A stretch of DNA of 64,000 nt from the NCBI RefSeq assembly GCF_017814435.1, contig NZ_JAGJCB010000002.1, forward strand, positions 1 through 64,000, given 5' to 3'. Both the position numbers and the translations under genes were made by a program. Below the pieces are notes generated by a model that had not been told where the DNA came from, did not search any database, and saw nothing but the letters and a program-made list of their open reading frames with translations. This DNA is from Mariniflexile gromovii (GTDB taxonomy: Bacteria > Bacteroidota > Bacteroidia > Flavobacteriales > Flavobacteriaceae). Positions 1 through 8,528 of this stretch are shown here, piece after piece. How positions within the stretch are numbered: the stretch's first letter is position 1; each line of letters opens with the position of its first letter.

Positions 1-120
1 ACAGTAGTTTTTTTTCAAGGTCATATGTATTTGATTATCAATGTAATATACGAAAACAATGCCATAAAAACAACAATAAACCATTGATAATCAATTGAAT
101 AGAAGCTTAACTTAATGACA

Positions 121-190
121 TTGAGTGCGAGCGTCCCGCTCGTACTTAATATACGTGAATGAATTGTTTGCACGAGCGGGACGCTCGCGC
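121..190. repeat. Long inverted repeat (GAGCG...CGCTC family)
   Basis: Two perfect 17-bp arms (127-143 and 172-188) are separated by 28 nt. Each arm is itself nearly palindromic around the core GAGCGTCCCGCTCG. A close single copy lies at 850-867, on the other side of the reductase gene. No coding sequence is convincing in 1-207, which otherwise looks like AT-rich intergenic DNA. The element behaves like a dispersed REP-type repeat and may also end transcription of the gene at 208. Confidence 0.75.
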
Positions 191-207
191 CAGCGCTTGG
201 TTCGTTT

Positions 208-741
208 TTATTTTTTCCGTTTGTAATGCAGTTGTACCAATCCTGTATCAAATGTTTTTACTTTCACAAATTCAAGTAGTTGTTCTGGTCGCCCGTCTTT
301 AAATAATCTTGTACCATTGCCTAACAAAACAGGCACCACAGAGATAATAAAATCATCAACCAAGTCATTTTTTAATAGTTCATTAATTACTTCAGCACCA
401 CCATCGCAATATATATTTTTTCCGTTTTCAGCTTTTAGTTGTTCAACCAAATCGGTCAATTTTCCTGTGTAAAAAGTTGTTCTTCCAACATTTTGACTTG
501 GAGTTCTTGTTATAATATACACGTCTCTTTGTCCATTATCGTAAAATGATGCGCCAATTTCTTTAAGCACATAATCATAGGTTTTTCTACCAATAATCAA
601 AGTGTCAATTGTACCCGTAAATTCTTTATAGCCATAATCTTCACCTTCTTTTTCTACGAGTTTTAAAAAACTAAGGTCATCATTAGGTTTTGCTATATAG
701 CCATCCAAACTTGTTGCAATGAAAAGTGATATTTTTCTCAT
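208..741 (-). CDS. Dihydrofolate reductase-like (RibD C-terminal domain) protein
   Basis: The 177-residue protein consists of one RibD_C/DHFR fold. It opens with KISLFIATSLDGYIA, continues with TLIIGRKTYDYV near residue 50, and has the YCDGGAEVINELL segment near 110, which in this family is the nucleotide-binding G-G loop. Relatives (YyaP/YwjB type) are presumed NADPH-dependent reductases of unknown substrate; a role in riboflavin or folate synthesis is not implied. The gene is alone on the minus strand and is bracketed by copies of a palindromic repeat (121-190 and 850-867). Such single-domain genes are often horizontally mobile. The family is clear, the substrate unknown. Confidence 0.85.
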   Translation of the reverse strand: MRKISLFIATSLDGYIAKPNDDLSFLKLVEKEGEDYGYKEFTGTIDTLIIGRKTYDYVLKEIGASFYDNGQRDVYIITRTPSQNVGRTTFYTGKLTDLVEQLKAENGKNIYCDGGAEVINELLKNDLVDDFIISVVPVLLGNGTRLFKDGRPEQLLEFVKVKTFDTGLVQLHYKRKK

Positions 742-844
742 CTGTTTTAAATTTTAATGTTTTTGTAAAATTAATTTTAGCAACCATTTAGGTTTTGTAT
801 AATGCATCATTTTAAAGTAGCGATGGGAAAAGTTCTTTATTTCT

Positions 845-875
845 ATTAAGTACGAGCGAGACGCTCGCACTAGCA
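845..875. repeat. Single copy of the GAGCG-CGCTC palindromic repeat
   Basis: TACGAGCGAGACGCTCGC here differs by one base from the arms of the inverted repeat at 121-190. With that copy it flanks the RibD-like gene on both sides. Confidence 0.6.
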
Positions 876-920
876 CTTTGAAAGAACCAACTTTCAACCT
901 CTTAACTCATACTTTTCAAC

Positions 921-2063
921 CTACCCTCCACAAATTTCATTTAAAACCCATAAATAATCACTTCGGTTTTCTATAAAATCTTTATCAGAAATATCAATAA
1001 TTTTTACGTTAAAATCGGTTTGGGTTTTTAAAAACTCTAAATAGCCGGTGTTTATTTTTTCTAAATAATCGTTGGCAATGTTTTGTTCGTAATCGCGCCC
1101 ACGCTTTTGTATGTTTTGTTGCAAGCGTTCGGTATTTTGGTATAAATACACGTATAAATCGGGTTTCCGCAAGTCTTTGTACATCAGGTAAAAAAGCTTT
1201 CGGTACAACTTAAACTCATCTTCTTGCAAAGTAATTTTCGAAAAAATAAGCGATTTAAACACATCATAATCGCTCACAATAAAATCTTTAAACAAATCGA
1301 GCTGCGCTAAATCGTCGCTAATTTGTTGGTAACGGTCTGCTAAAAACGACATTTCCAAAGGAAACGCATACCGCGACGCATCGTTATAAAATTTGGGCAA
1401 AAACGGATTGTCGGCAAAGCGTTCCAAAATAAGTTTCGCATTAAAATCATGTGCTATTTTGGTTGCTAAACTGGTTTTTCCTGCACCAATATTTCCTTCA
1501 ATGGCTATATAACCAAATTTAGAAAAACCATAGTCTTTACTTGGGTTTTTTAACCAAATGTTGATGGGTTCTAAAACGCTATCATCATCACATTCGTTTA
1601 ACAAAACAGCCACTTCTTTATGCAATGTTGCATGTTTTGCATGGGGCGCAATATCGTTTAGCGGCAACAATACAAACCTGCGTTTTTGCATTTCTGGGTG
1701 CGGTACTTGCAAGGTTTTGGTGTCTATAACAGCATCTTCAACCAAAATAACATCCAAATCAATACTTCGGGCTTCGTACTTGTTTTGCTGCGTACGAACA
1801 CGCCCTAAAACGGTTTCAATAGCCAATAATTCCTGAAGTACGGTTTCGGGTTCCAAACAGCTTTCCAAAACCAAACAAGCGTTTAAAAAATCGTCGCTTT
1901 CAAAACCAAACGCAGGCGATTTGTACACTTTTGAAATACGGATAATCATACCGATTCTCTCATGAATCAAATCAATAGCATCTTGTAGGTTTTTAAATTT
2001 ATCACCTTTATTGCTACCTAATGCAATGTAAAACGTTGTGGGCTGTATCATAAGTATCGGCAA
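921..2063 (-). CDS. folK: Bifunctional HPPK-deoxynucleoside kinase fusion
   Basis: This 380-residue protein joins two enzymes. Residues about 8-160 are 6-hydroxymethyl-7,8-dihydropterin pyrophosphokinase (folate synthesis): YIALGSNKGD at 12-21, the RSIDLD metal/ATP motif at 99-104 and PHP at 121-123. Residues about 184-380 are a deoxynucleoside kinase: P-loop GNIGAGKTS at 190-198, ERFADNPFLPKFY after it and an R-G-R-x-x-E lid-like segment near 320. HPPK alone is about 160 residues and dNK about 200, so both halves are full length. The arrangement is known in flavobacteria. It couples folate and deoxynucleotide supply in one polypeptide. The start could also be the internal ATG five residues in. 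The gene is transcribed divergently from the transporter at 2198. Confidence 0.92.
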   Translation of the reverse strand: MPILMIQPTTFYIALGSNKGDKFKNLQDAIDLIHERIGMIIRISKVYKSPAFGFESDDFLNACLVLESCLEPETVLQELLAIETVLGRVRTQQNKYEARSIDLDVILVEDAVIDTKTLQVPHPEMQKRRFVLLPLNDIAPHAKHATLHKEVAVLLNECDDDSVLEPINIWLKNPSKDYGFSKFGYIAIEGNIGAGKTSLATKIAHDFNAKLILERFADNPFLPKFYNDASRYAFPLEMSFLADRYQQISDDLAQLDLFKDFIVSDYDVFKSLIFSKITLQEDEFKLYRKLFYLMYKDLRKPDLYVYLYQNTERLQQNIQKRGRDYEQNIANDYLEKINTGYLEFLKTQTDFNVKIIDISDKDFIENRSDYLWVLNEICGG

Positions 2064-2197
2064 AATAACTAAAACAAATTTTATTCCTTTATATTTACAA
2101 GACGTATTTATTCACAATCTGTTCTGGACTCCGCTTGAACCGTCGTTGTAATAAATCATACAAATAATTAGTAGCACGATTTACAGGAATTTTACCT

Positions 2198-2902
2198 ATG
2201 AGTAATAAAGACAAACTTGCTGCCCAACAAATTTATTTGCTTTTAGGGGCACTTTTTATAACATCGTTAGTGGTTTCAAACCTTATTTTTCAAAAATTCT
2301 TTTATTGGTATCCGTTTGATGTGGAGGTTTTTGGAAGCAAACTGTTTGTGGTTTCGGTGGGCATTTTACCCTACCCCATTACCTTTTTAATAACCGATTT
2401 AATTAGCGAAATTTATGGTAAAAAACGTGCCAACCAAGTAGTTGTTGCTGGCATTTTTGCATCGTTATTCTCGGTTTTAATAGTTTATGTTGCCGATTTA
2501 GTTCCCGCCATTTCAAGTTCGCCCATTGATAACGGCATGTTCTCCCACGTTTTTGGGCGCACCATTTTAGCTGTTGGTGCAAGTATGACGGCGTATTTAT
2601 TTGCCCAATTTATCGATATTCAAATTTTTCATTTTTGGAAGCAACTTACAAAAGGCAAACACTTATGGTTACGCAATAATTTCTCAACCTTTTTATCGCA
2701 ATTTGTCGATACCTTTTCGGTGGTGCTTTTGTTATGCTTTTTTGAAGTTTTACCTTGGAGCATGTTTAAAGGTCTATTAATTAGCGGATTTTTATTCAAG
2801 GTACTCATAGCGGTTTGCGATACGCCTTTGTTATATTTAGGGGTGTTTCTATTCAAAAAACGCTTTAAACTTCAAGCACATGAAGAAATTCAACTGCTTT
2901 AG
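2198..2902 (+). CDS. yhhQ: Queuosine precursor transporter (YhhQ/VUT family)
   Basis: The 234-residue polytopic inner-membrane protein has about six hydrophobic helices. It carries the family segment PYPITFLITDLISEIYGKKRANQVV at about 62-86, with conserved D-L-I-S-E-x-Y-G, and a second conserved stretch with RNNFSTFLSQFVDT. YhhQ proteins import preQ0/preQ1 for queuosine tRNA modification. It starts with ATG after a 134-nt gap shared with the divergent folK fusion. No preQ1 riboswitch was recognised in that gap. A plain vitamin or other base transporter cannot be excluded, but the motif set is characteristic. Confidence 0.88.
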   Translation: MSNKDKLAAQQIYLLLGALFITSLVVSNLIFQKFFYWYPFDVEVFGSKLFVVSVGILPYPITFLITDLISEIYGKKRANQVVVAGIFASLFSVLIVYVADLVPAISSSPIDNGMFSHVFGRTILAVGASMTAYLFAQFIDIQIFHFWKQLTKGKHLWLRNNFSTFLSQFVDTFSVVLLLCFFEVLPWSMFKGLLISGFLFKVLIAVCDTPLLYLGVFLFKKRFKLQAHEEIQLL

Positions 2903-2928
2903 GAAAACTATAAATGGTTGTTAAAATT

Positions 2929-2960
2929 TTGGCTCAACTTCAACCTTTTAGCTACATTTG
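2929..2960 (+). promoter_or_regulatory. Promoter of the AsmA-like gene (TTG-N21-TACATTTG)
   Basis: TTG at 2929-2931 and TACATTTG at 2953-2960 are 21 nt apart and match the Bacteroidota -33/-7 consensus exactly. The start codon follows 25 nt later. Confidence 0.7.
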
Positions 2961-2985
2961 TTCGTATACTTTATAAAACTTGTTA

Positions 2986-5679
2986 ATGAAAAAAGCTCTA
3001 AAAATCACCGGAATTTCCCTACTTGTCATCATTGTACTTTTAGTTGCAGCGCCTTTTATCTTTCAATCGCAAATAAAAGAGATGGTGAAACGCACCATCA
3101 ACGAAAACCTAAATGCCCAAGTGGACTTTACAGATGTTGACTTAAGTTTTATAAAAAGTTTTCCAAAAGCACATGTAAACATTAGCGATTTGGTTATTAC
3201 CAATTTTGAACCATTTAAAGGAGATACCTTGGTTAGCGCAAAAAGCATTGCACTTAACATGTCCATCAAAGAACTTTTTAAAAGTGCGGACGAGGCTATT
3301 ATAGTAAATTCCATTTATGCCGATGGTGTACTTTTGAATTTAAAAACCGATGCTTCCGGGGCTGCCAATTATGATATTACCAAAGAAAATGAAAATGCTT
3401 CCACCGAATCGAGCAGTTTTACTTTCGACATACAAGATTATCAAATAAAAAATAGTACCATAAATTATATAAGCATTGGTGAAGACTCTAAAATGGTTAT
3501 AAGAATTTCAGAATTTAACCATGAAGGAAAAGGAACGTTTTCAGCAGAAAAATCGGAATTAGACACCAAAAGTGATGCTAAAATAAGTTTCACTATGGAT
3601 GGTTCTAACTATTTAAACAACAACCCGATAAAACTAGATGCTTTAATTGGGCTCGATTTAGAAAACAGCAAATACACATTTAAGGACAATAAAGGATTCA
3701 TCAATCAATTACCTATAGAATTTCATGGGTTTGTTCAACTACTTGAAGCAGGACAAGATGTAGATATTACATTTGAAAACCCAGAATCGTCATTCAAAAA
3801 CTTTTTGGCTATTATCCCAGAAACCTATTCTAAAAACATAGAAAACGTTAAAACTACGGGCGATTTTAAGGTTAAAGGGATTATTAAAGGTATGGTTACC
3901 GATGAAACCATCCCAACGTTGGATATAAGTATTAAATCGAACAATGCCTCTTTTAAATATCCCAGCTTACCAAAAAGTGTCGAGAATATTGTGATTGATA
4001 CCGAAATTAAAAACACAACAGGTAAAACTGAAGACACCTATGTGGCCATAAACACCTTAAATTTTAAGATTGACCAAGATGTTTTCAAATCGTCTGCTAC
4101 CATAAAAAACATCACTGGCAATATGCTGGTAAATGCGGATATTGATGGCGTTCTCAATTTAGCGAACATCTCCAAAGTATATCCGGTAGATTTAGAAACA
4201 CAATTAACCGGTATTTTAAAAGCCAAAGTAAATACGGCTTTTGATATGGAAGCTATCGAAAAAAATGCTTATGATCGTGTAAAAGCCAGTGGTAACATGA
4301 GTTTAAGTAATTTCAACTACACCTCGGATGCTTTTAAAAGTCCGTTCAAAATCTCAGACGCTGCCGTTACATTCAATCCAGCAACCGTATCGTTAAACAG
4401 CTTTAAAGCGCAAACGGGTAAAACCGATTTGAATGCCACAGGAACTATTGAAAACCTGTTAGGTTTTATGTTTAGCAACAAAACCTTAAAAGGGAACTTT
4501 AACCTAAGCTCGAACACGTTTGCGGTAAACGATTTTATGAGCGATGAAGCTCCAACAACCACAAACAAAACCGAAGGTACTAAAACAACCGCTACTAAAG
4601 AATCTTTAAAAATTCCTGCTTTTTTAGATTGTACCATAAATGCACAAGCCAATACCGTTATTTACGATAATTTACAGCTTAAAAATGCTAAAGGTGCTTT
4701 AATTATTAAAGATGAACAAGTGAAGTTGGAAAATTTCACAACCAATCTTTTTGATGGGCAAATAGCTGTTTCTGGGCTTGTTTCAACTAAAACGGATACG
4801 CCAACTTTTAGTATGAATTTAGGCATCAATAGTTTTGATATTGCCAAATCGTTTAAAGGCATGGAGTTGTTCCAAAATTTAGCACCTTTAATGAAGATTG
4901 TTGAAGGAAAACTGAACACCACCTTAAACTTACAAGGTAATTTAACGGATGATTTTACACCAAATTTAGGCACGCTATCGGGCAATGCCTTGGCAGAAAT
5001 TTTATCTTCAACGGTAAACCCATCCAATGCCGAAGTATTAAACAAATTAGGCAGCTCGTTAAATTTCATCGACTTTAAAAAATTGAATTTAAACGACCTA
5101 AAAACCCAATTTGCGTTTAATGATGGTAAAGTAAGCGTAAAACCATTTCATATAAAATACCAAGACATTGATATTGAAATAGCCGGATCGCATGGGTTTG
5201 ATAAAACCATGGCTTACAATGCCGTTTTTAATGTACCTGCAAAATATTTGGGTACCGAGGTTACAAATCTTATTGCAAAAATTGATGATGCTTCGGCTAA
5301 AAACATTACCATCCCCATTACAGCAAACATTGGAGGCACTTATACAAGCCCTACGGTAAAAACCGATTTAACCAGTGGTGTTAGCAATTTAACCAAACAA
5401 TTGGTTGAAATTCAAAAACAAAAACTTCTTAATCAAGGTAAAGACAAAGTAAGTGGTATGCTTGGTGATTTAATTTCGGGCAATAAAGCAAAAAAAGACT
5501 CTACTTCAACAGCACAAAGCAATTCGGTTAAAGATGCGCTAAGTGGAATTGTAGGTGATAGTAAAACCACAACAACTACTGATACTACCAAAACCACTAC
5601 ACCAACAACCAAAGATGCTGTTAAAAATGTTTTAGGCGGATTATTGAACAAGAAAAAACAAAAAGATACCGTTAAATAA
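2986..5679 (+). CDS. AsmA-like outer-membrane biogenesis protein
   Basis: The 897-residue protein has an N-terminal signal anchor (residues about 4-24, ITGISLLVIIVLLVAAPFI) and a long periplasmic body rich in beta strands and N/T/K residues. It matches the AsmA family as seen in Bacteroidota: AINMS-like repeats and the FDGQIAVSGLVS and LNTTLNLQGNL segments, typical of the repeating beta-groove of AsmA/TamB/VPS13-like lipid-transfer proteins. The C-terminal 90 residues are low-complexity K/T/D. A TTG start two codons upstream is possible, but ATG at 2986 gives MKKALKI, a normal export start, and follows a good promoter. Family assignment is good; the exact lipid cargo is unknown. Confidence 0.85.
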   Translation: MKKALKITGISLLVIIVLLVAAPFIFQSQIKEMVKRTINENLNAQVDFTDVDLSFIKSFPKAHVNISDLVITNFEPFKGDTLVSAKSIALNMSIKELFKSADEAIIVNSIYADGVLLNLKTDASGAANYDITKENENASTESSSFTFDIQDYQIKNSTINYISIGEDSKMVIRISEFNHEGKGTFSAEKSELDTKSDAKISFTMDGSNYLNNNPIKLDALIGLDLENSKYTFKDNKGFINQLPIEFHGFVQLLEAGQDVDITFENPESSFKNFLAIIPETYSKNIENVKTTGDFKVKGIIKGMVTDETIPTLDISIKSNNASFKYPSLPKSVENIVIDTEIKNTTGKTEDTYVAINTLNFKIDQDVFKSSATIKNITGNMLVNADIDGVLNLANISKVYPVDLETQLTGILKAKVNTAFDMEAIEKNAYDRVKASGNMSLSNFNYTSDAFKSPFKISDAAVTFNPATVSLNSFKAQTGKTDLNATGTIENLLGFMFSNKTLKGNFNLSSNTFAVNDFMSDEAPTTTNKTEGTKTTATKESLKIPAFLDCTINAQANTVIYDNLQLKNAKGALIIKDEQVKLENFTTNLFDGQIAVSGLVSTKTDTPTFSMNLGINSFDIAKSFKGMELFQNLAPLMKIVEGKLNTTLNLQGNLTDDFTPNLGTLSGNALAEILSSTVNPSNAEVLNKLGSSLNFIDFKKLNLNDLKTQFAFNDGKVSVKPFHIKYQDIDIEIAGSHGFDKTMAYNAVFNVPAKYLGTEVTNLIAKIDDASAKNITIPITANIGGTYTSPTVKTDLTSGVSNLTKQLVEIQKQKLLNQGKDKVSGMLGDLISGNKAKKDSTSTAQSNSVKDALSGIVGDSKTTTTTDTTKTTTPTTKDAVKNVLGGLLNKKKQKDTVK

Positions 5680-5704
5680 CCTTTTTCGTTTCTTTTTGGG
5701 CTTT

Positions 5705-5736
5705 TTGCCAAGAAAGTACCGTAATTATTAGGTTTT
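5705..5736 (+). promoter_or_regulatory. Candidate rpoD promoter (TTG-N21-TAGGTTTT)
   Basis: TTG 5705-5707 and TAGGTTTT 5729-5736 match seven of eight -7 positions with the same 21-nt spacer as other promoters in this window. Upstream, 5682-5722 holds the near-palindrome CTTTTTGGGCTTTTTGCC. Confidence 0.45.
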
Positions 5737-5790
5737 CTCAATAAAAAAGTTAAGTTGTAGATAGTGTAATCTATAACTTAAAAATAATAT

Positions 5791-6654
5791 ATGAGGCAAT
5801 TAAAAATTACGAAACAAGTTACCAACCGAGAATCAAAGTCGCTTGATAAATATCTACAAGACATTAGCAAAATTCAATTAATAACCGCTGATGAAGAGGT
5901 AGAATTAGCACAACGCATCCGACAAGGAGACCAAAAGGCTTTAGATAAACTCACCACTGCTAACTTACGCTTTGTAGTTTCAGTCTCAAAACAATATCAA
6001 AACCAAGGGTTAACATTGCCCGATTTAATAAACGAAGGCAATGCAGGTTTGGTTAAAGCCGCCAAACGTTTTGATGAAACCAGGGGTTTTAAATTCATTT
6101 CGTATGCTGTTTGGTGGATTCGTCAAGCAATTCTTCAAGCTTTAGCAGAACAATCTCGAATAGTTAGATTACCTTTGAACAAAATTGGTTCTATAAACAA
6201 AATAAACAAAGCGTATTCGTTTTTAGAACAAACCCACGAAAGACCACCAAGTCCCGAAGAAATTGCAAGCAATTTAGACCTTACCCTTAGCGACGTTAAG
6301 CAATCTATGAAAATTTCGGGTAGACATGTATCCATGGATGCACCCTTAAAAGAAGGCGAAACCTCAACACTTTACGATGTTGTAAATTCGAACGAGTCTC
6401 CCAGGCCCGATATGGGCTTGATGAAGGATTCTCTAAACATAGAAATTAACCGTGCTTTAGACATGCTATCGGACAAAGAAGCTGAAGTCATTCGGAATTA
6501 TTACGGTATAAGCAACGCACAACCCATGAGTTTGGAAGAAATAGGCGAAGCATTTGGGTTAACACGCGAACGCGTAAGACAGATAAAAGAAAAAGGCATT
6601 CGCAGGTTGCGACATACCTCTAAAAGCAAAGTATTAAAAACGTATTTAGGATAA
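5791..6654 (+). CDS. rpoD: Primary RNA polymerase sigma factor (RpoD/SigA)
   Basis: The 287-residue sigma70 factor selects promoters for the core polymerase. It lacks region 1.1, as usual in Bacteroidota. Region 1.2 begins at SLDKYLQDI (about 17). Region 2 carries [19 protein letters not shown] and the -10-reading segment [19 protein letters not shown]. Region 3 is around 160-200. Region 4 ends with the helix-turn-helix [20 protein letters not shown]. This short form recognises TTG/TAnnTTTG promoters, which are indeed found in this window. The rpsU gene follows after 28 nt, probably in the same transcript, ending at the hairpin near 6921. Confidence 0.96.
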   Translation: MRQLKITKQVTNRESKSLDKYLQDISKIQLITADEEVELAQRIRQGDQKALDKLTTANLRFVVSVSKQYQNQGLTLPDLINEGNAGLVKAAKRFDETRGFKFISYAVWWIRQAILQALAEQSRIVRLPLNKIGSINKINKAYSFLEQTHERPPSPEEIASNLDLTLSDVKQSMKISGRHVSMDAPLKEGETSTLYDVVNSNESPRPDMGLMKDSLNIEINRALDMLSDKEAEVIRNYYGISNAQPMSLEEIGEAFGLTRERVRQIKEKGIRRLRHTSKSKVLKTYLG

Positions 6655-6682
6655 CCCTAAAACAAACAATTAAAAACAATTT

Positions 6683-6877
6683 ATGTTAAAAATTATTATC
6701 AAAGAAGGTGAAAACATAGAACGTGCCTTAAAACGTTATAAACGAAAACACCGAAATATTAAAGTGATGCAAAATTTAAGAGAGGCTCAATTTTTTACAA
6801 AACCATCGGTAAAAAGAAGACGCCAAGTACAAAAAGCATCTTATATTCAAAATTTACGAGATCAGGAAGATATTTAG
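6683..6877 (+). CDS. rpsU: 30S ribosomal protein bS21
   Basis: The 64-residue basic protein has the bS21 signature: EGENIERALKRYKRKHR at the N-terminus and a KRRRQVQKA tail. bS21 sits near the anti-Shine-Dalgarno end of 16S rRNA. In Bacteroidota it is thought to help mask that end, which fits the near absence of Shine-Dalgarno sequences in front of genes here. It is cotranscribed with rpoD, and a strong terminator follows. Confidence 0.95.
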   Translation: MLKIIIKEGENIERALKRYKRKHRNIKVMQNLREAQFFTKPSVKRRRQVQKASYIQNLRDQEDI

Positions 6878-6912
6878 ATGATTAGATAATTAGATAATTA
6901 GATAATTAGATG
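6877..6912. repeat. 9-bp tandem repeat (ATTAGATAA type)
   Basis: About four copies of GATAATTA run from the rpsU stop codon to the terminator. It is one of several word-like, low-complexity repeats in this window. Confidence 0.75.
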
Positions 6913-6920
6913 AAAATAAA

Positions 6921-6957
6921 AAATCCCATTTGCATTAAAATTGCAAATGGGATTTTT
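6921..6957 (+). terminator. Intrinsic terminator after rpoD-rpsU
   Basis: A 14-bp stem (6921-6934 with 6942-6955, core ATCCCATTTGCA) is followed by a T run. Its A-rich other side suggests bidirectional use, also for the minus-strand gene ending at 6964. Confidence 0.9.
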
Positions 6958-6963
6958 TTGATT

Positions 6964-7212
6964 TTATTTCTCTTTGTCCTTATTAGGAAAAAACTTTTTG
7001 TAACGGTATGGATAATTAATCCACCAAGCCCCTAAAAAAGAAATTAATAAGCATACATACATCATAGGGTTATCTATGTTTTCTTTTATAGTATTAAAGG
7101 ATGCAGGTCTGTCTGAGAAAAAGAATGCATAAAACATAATTAAAGTTCCGATTGTAATTAGGATAACCCTAATAAAAGTATAATGCTTTAAAACAAAATC
7201 TCTGAATTTCAT
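6964..7212 (-). CDS. Small membrane protein, unknown function
   Basis: The 82-residue protein has two hydrophobic segments (about 13-32, FIRVILITIGTLIMFYAFFF, and 50-66, MMYVCLLISFLGAWWI), joined by a polar loop, with a Lys-rich C-terminal tail. The family was not recognised. It lies 10 nt downstream of the lipoprotein gene at 7223 on the same strand and is probably its operon partner. The basic tail (KKFFPNKDKEK) is probably cytoplasmic. Confidence 0.65.
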   Translation of the reverse strand: MKFRDFVLKHYTFIRVILITIGTLIMFYAFFFSDRPASFNTIKENIDNPMMYVCLLISFLGAWWINYPYRYKKFFPNKDKEK

Positions 7213-7222
7213 AGTTCATAAA

Positions 7223-8119
7223 TTAAGGGGTTAATATTAATTCTATTTGTAAGTCAGGATCTATTCCCAATTCCCTGATTACACCATATTCATCAAGAGT
7301 AATGAAATCTCTTTTGACTTGGGCAAGACAATCAGCTGCTGCCCAAAGAACGCCCCCAACAGCTCCTGTTATTGCGCCATAAGCAGCACCCATTACTGCA
7401 CCACGAACACTTCCCGCGGCTGTTCCGGCCGGACCAAAAAAGGAGCCCAACAAACCTCCTCCTGTTCCTCCACTAATTGCCCCACTAATTGCTCCACCTG
7501 CTATTCCTCTACCTACAGATTTACCCACCGTTTTTTTAAAACAATCTCCAAATCCACCGCCTTTAGCACTAAAACTATTTTTCGAAAACTTACTTGAACT
7601 TTCCGCATAAAGTGCTTCTAAAACGTCCAATGCGTAATATGAGGCATTTAATATAATTTGAAACTGTTCTTTTTCATCGATAGATATAAGAAACATTTCA
7701 TTATCCAACCTGTTTTGATAAGCATTTATTACATTAATAACTTCATAATCATAAGCATTTACCATATCATTATAAAAATCTAATGTTATCGTATTACTAA
7801 ATTCAGTATAATGAGGTGGAAATTCTATATAAATTTCAGCTACATTTACACTCGCATCAGGATTATCATCAATTTTGGCATTTTTTATATTTTTAGATAA
7901 ATTTTGACTTGTGCTTTTTACTATGGTGAACTTGTTGAACAATTCCATTGTTGATTCTTCCGAATCAAAAGAATTTTTCAATGAATTGGCATAAGCGCTT
8001 AATTCAACATTCAAATCGGCATAATCAAGAGAGTTTGCATCTTCGCTTTTCTCAATAATGTCGTTATCATTGCAAGCAACCAATAATAATACGGATAATA
8101 AAAATGACATTTTTTTCAT
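7223..8119 (-). CDS. Glycine-zipper lipoprotein, unknown function
   Basis: The 298-residue protein has a lipoprotein signal peptide (MKKMSFLLSVLLLVAC, lipobox Cys16). A helical, acidic middle region of about 170 residues follows, and then, near residues 195-265, a glycine zipper made of GxxxG and AxxxG steps (GRGIAGGAISGAISGGTGGG and onward). Such zippers insert into membranes or form channel-like or toxin-like oligomers in other proteins. Here function is not known. The gene sits upstream of a two-helix membrane protein on the same strand. A lipoprotein carrying a long membrane-seeking zipper could be an effector or a stress-related outer-membrane factor; this is inference. Confidence 0.7.
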   Translation of the reverse strand: MKKMSFLLSVLLLVACNDNDIIEKSEDANSLDYADLNVELSAYANSLKNSFDSEESTMELFNKFTIVKSTSQNLSKNIKNAKIDDNPDASVNVAEIYIEFPPHYTEFSNTITLDFYNDMVNAYDYEVINVINAYQNRLDNEMFLISIDEKEQFQIILNASYYALDVLEALYAESSSKFSKNSFSAKGGGFGDCFKKTVGKSVGRGIAGGAISGAISGGTGGGLLGSFFGPAGTAAGSVRGAVMGAAYGAITGAVGGVLWAAADCLAQVKRDFITLDEYGVIRELGIDPDLQIELILTP

Positions 8120-8528
8120 GTTTTAAAAATTTTAAACCCAAACACTCTATATTTAATACGTATTGGGCGGGTTAGTAAATAAACTATAAAGCCAAATTTA
8201 AAAAAGCCGAAAAAATTTAAAGCCGAGGTATTAAATAACAAAAGCCATTGTTATTTTTAAAAAACTAGCGCTAGTTATAGATTAATCTGTTTTGTATAAA
8301 ACTTGTTATTAACCGGCTTAAAATTAATTAAAATCTTACACAATTCAAATGTATGTAAAAAAAAAAATCAGAAAATAAAACTTTTTTTATAAAATTTTAC
8401 GCATTTTGTCGAAAACACCACAAAGGGCTACGGGTTTCCCGTAAAGCTTTTAAAATCTGATAAAAAATGATGTAATTTGAAGGGAAAAAAGGTTTTGATA
8501 TAACAAACCTAAATCATTTCATTAAAAA
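8120..8528. other. 409-nt AT-rich intergenic region
   Basis: No gene was seen. It holds a perfect short palindrome, TACGGG-TTT-CCCGTA, at 8429-8443, and the upstream region of the lipoprotein gene. No clear TAnnTTTG promoter was found on the minus strand. Confidence 0.6.

Noticed and set aside
2064-2197. Possible preQ1 riboswitch before yhhQ
   Set aside because: No C-rich loop and A-rich pseudoknot tail of the preQ1 class could be found.
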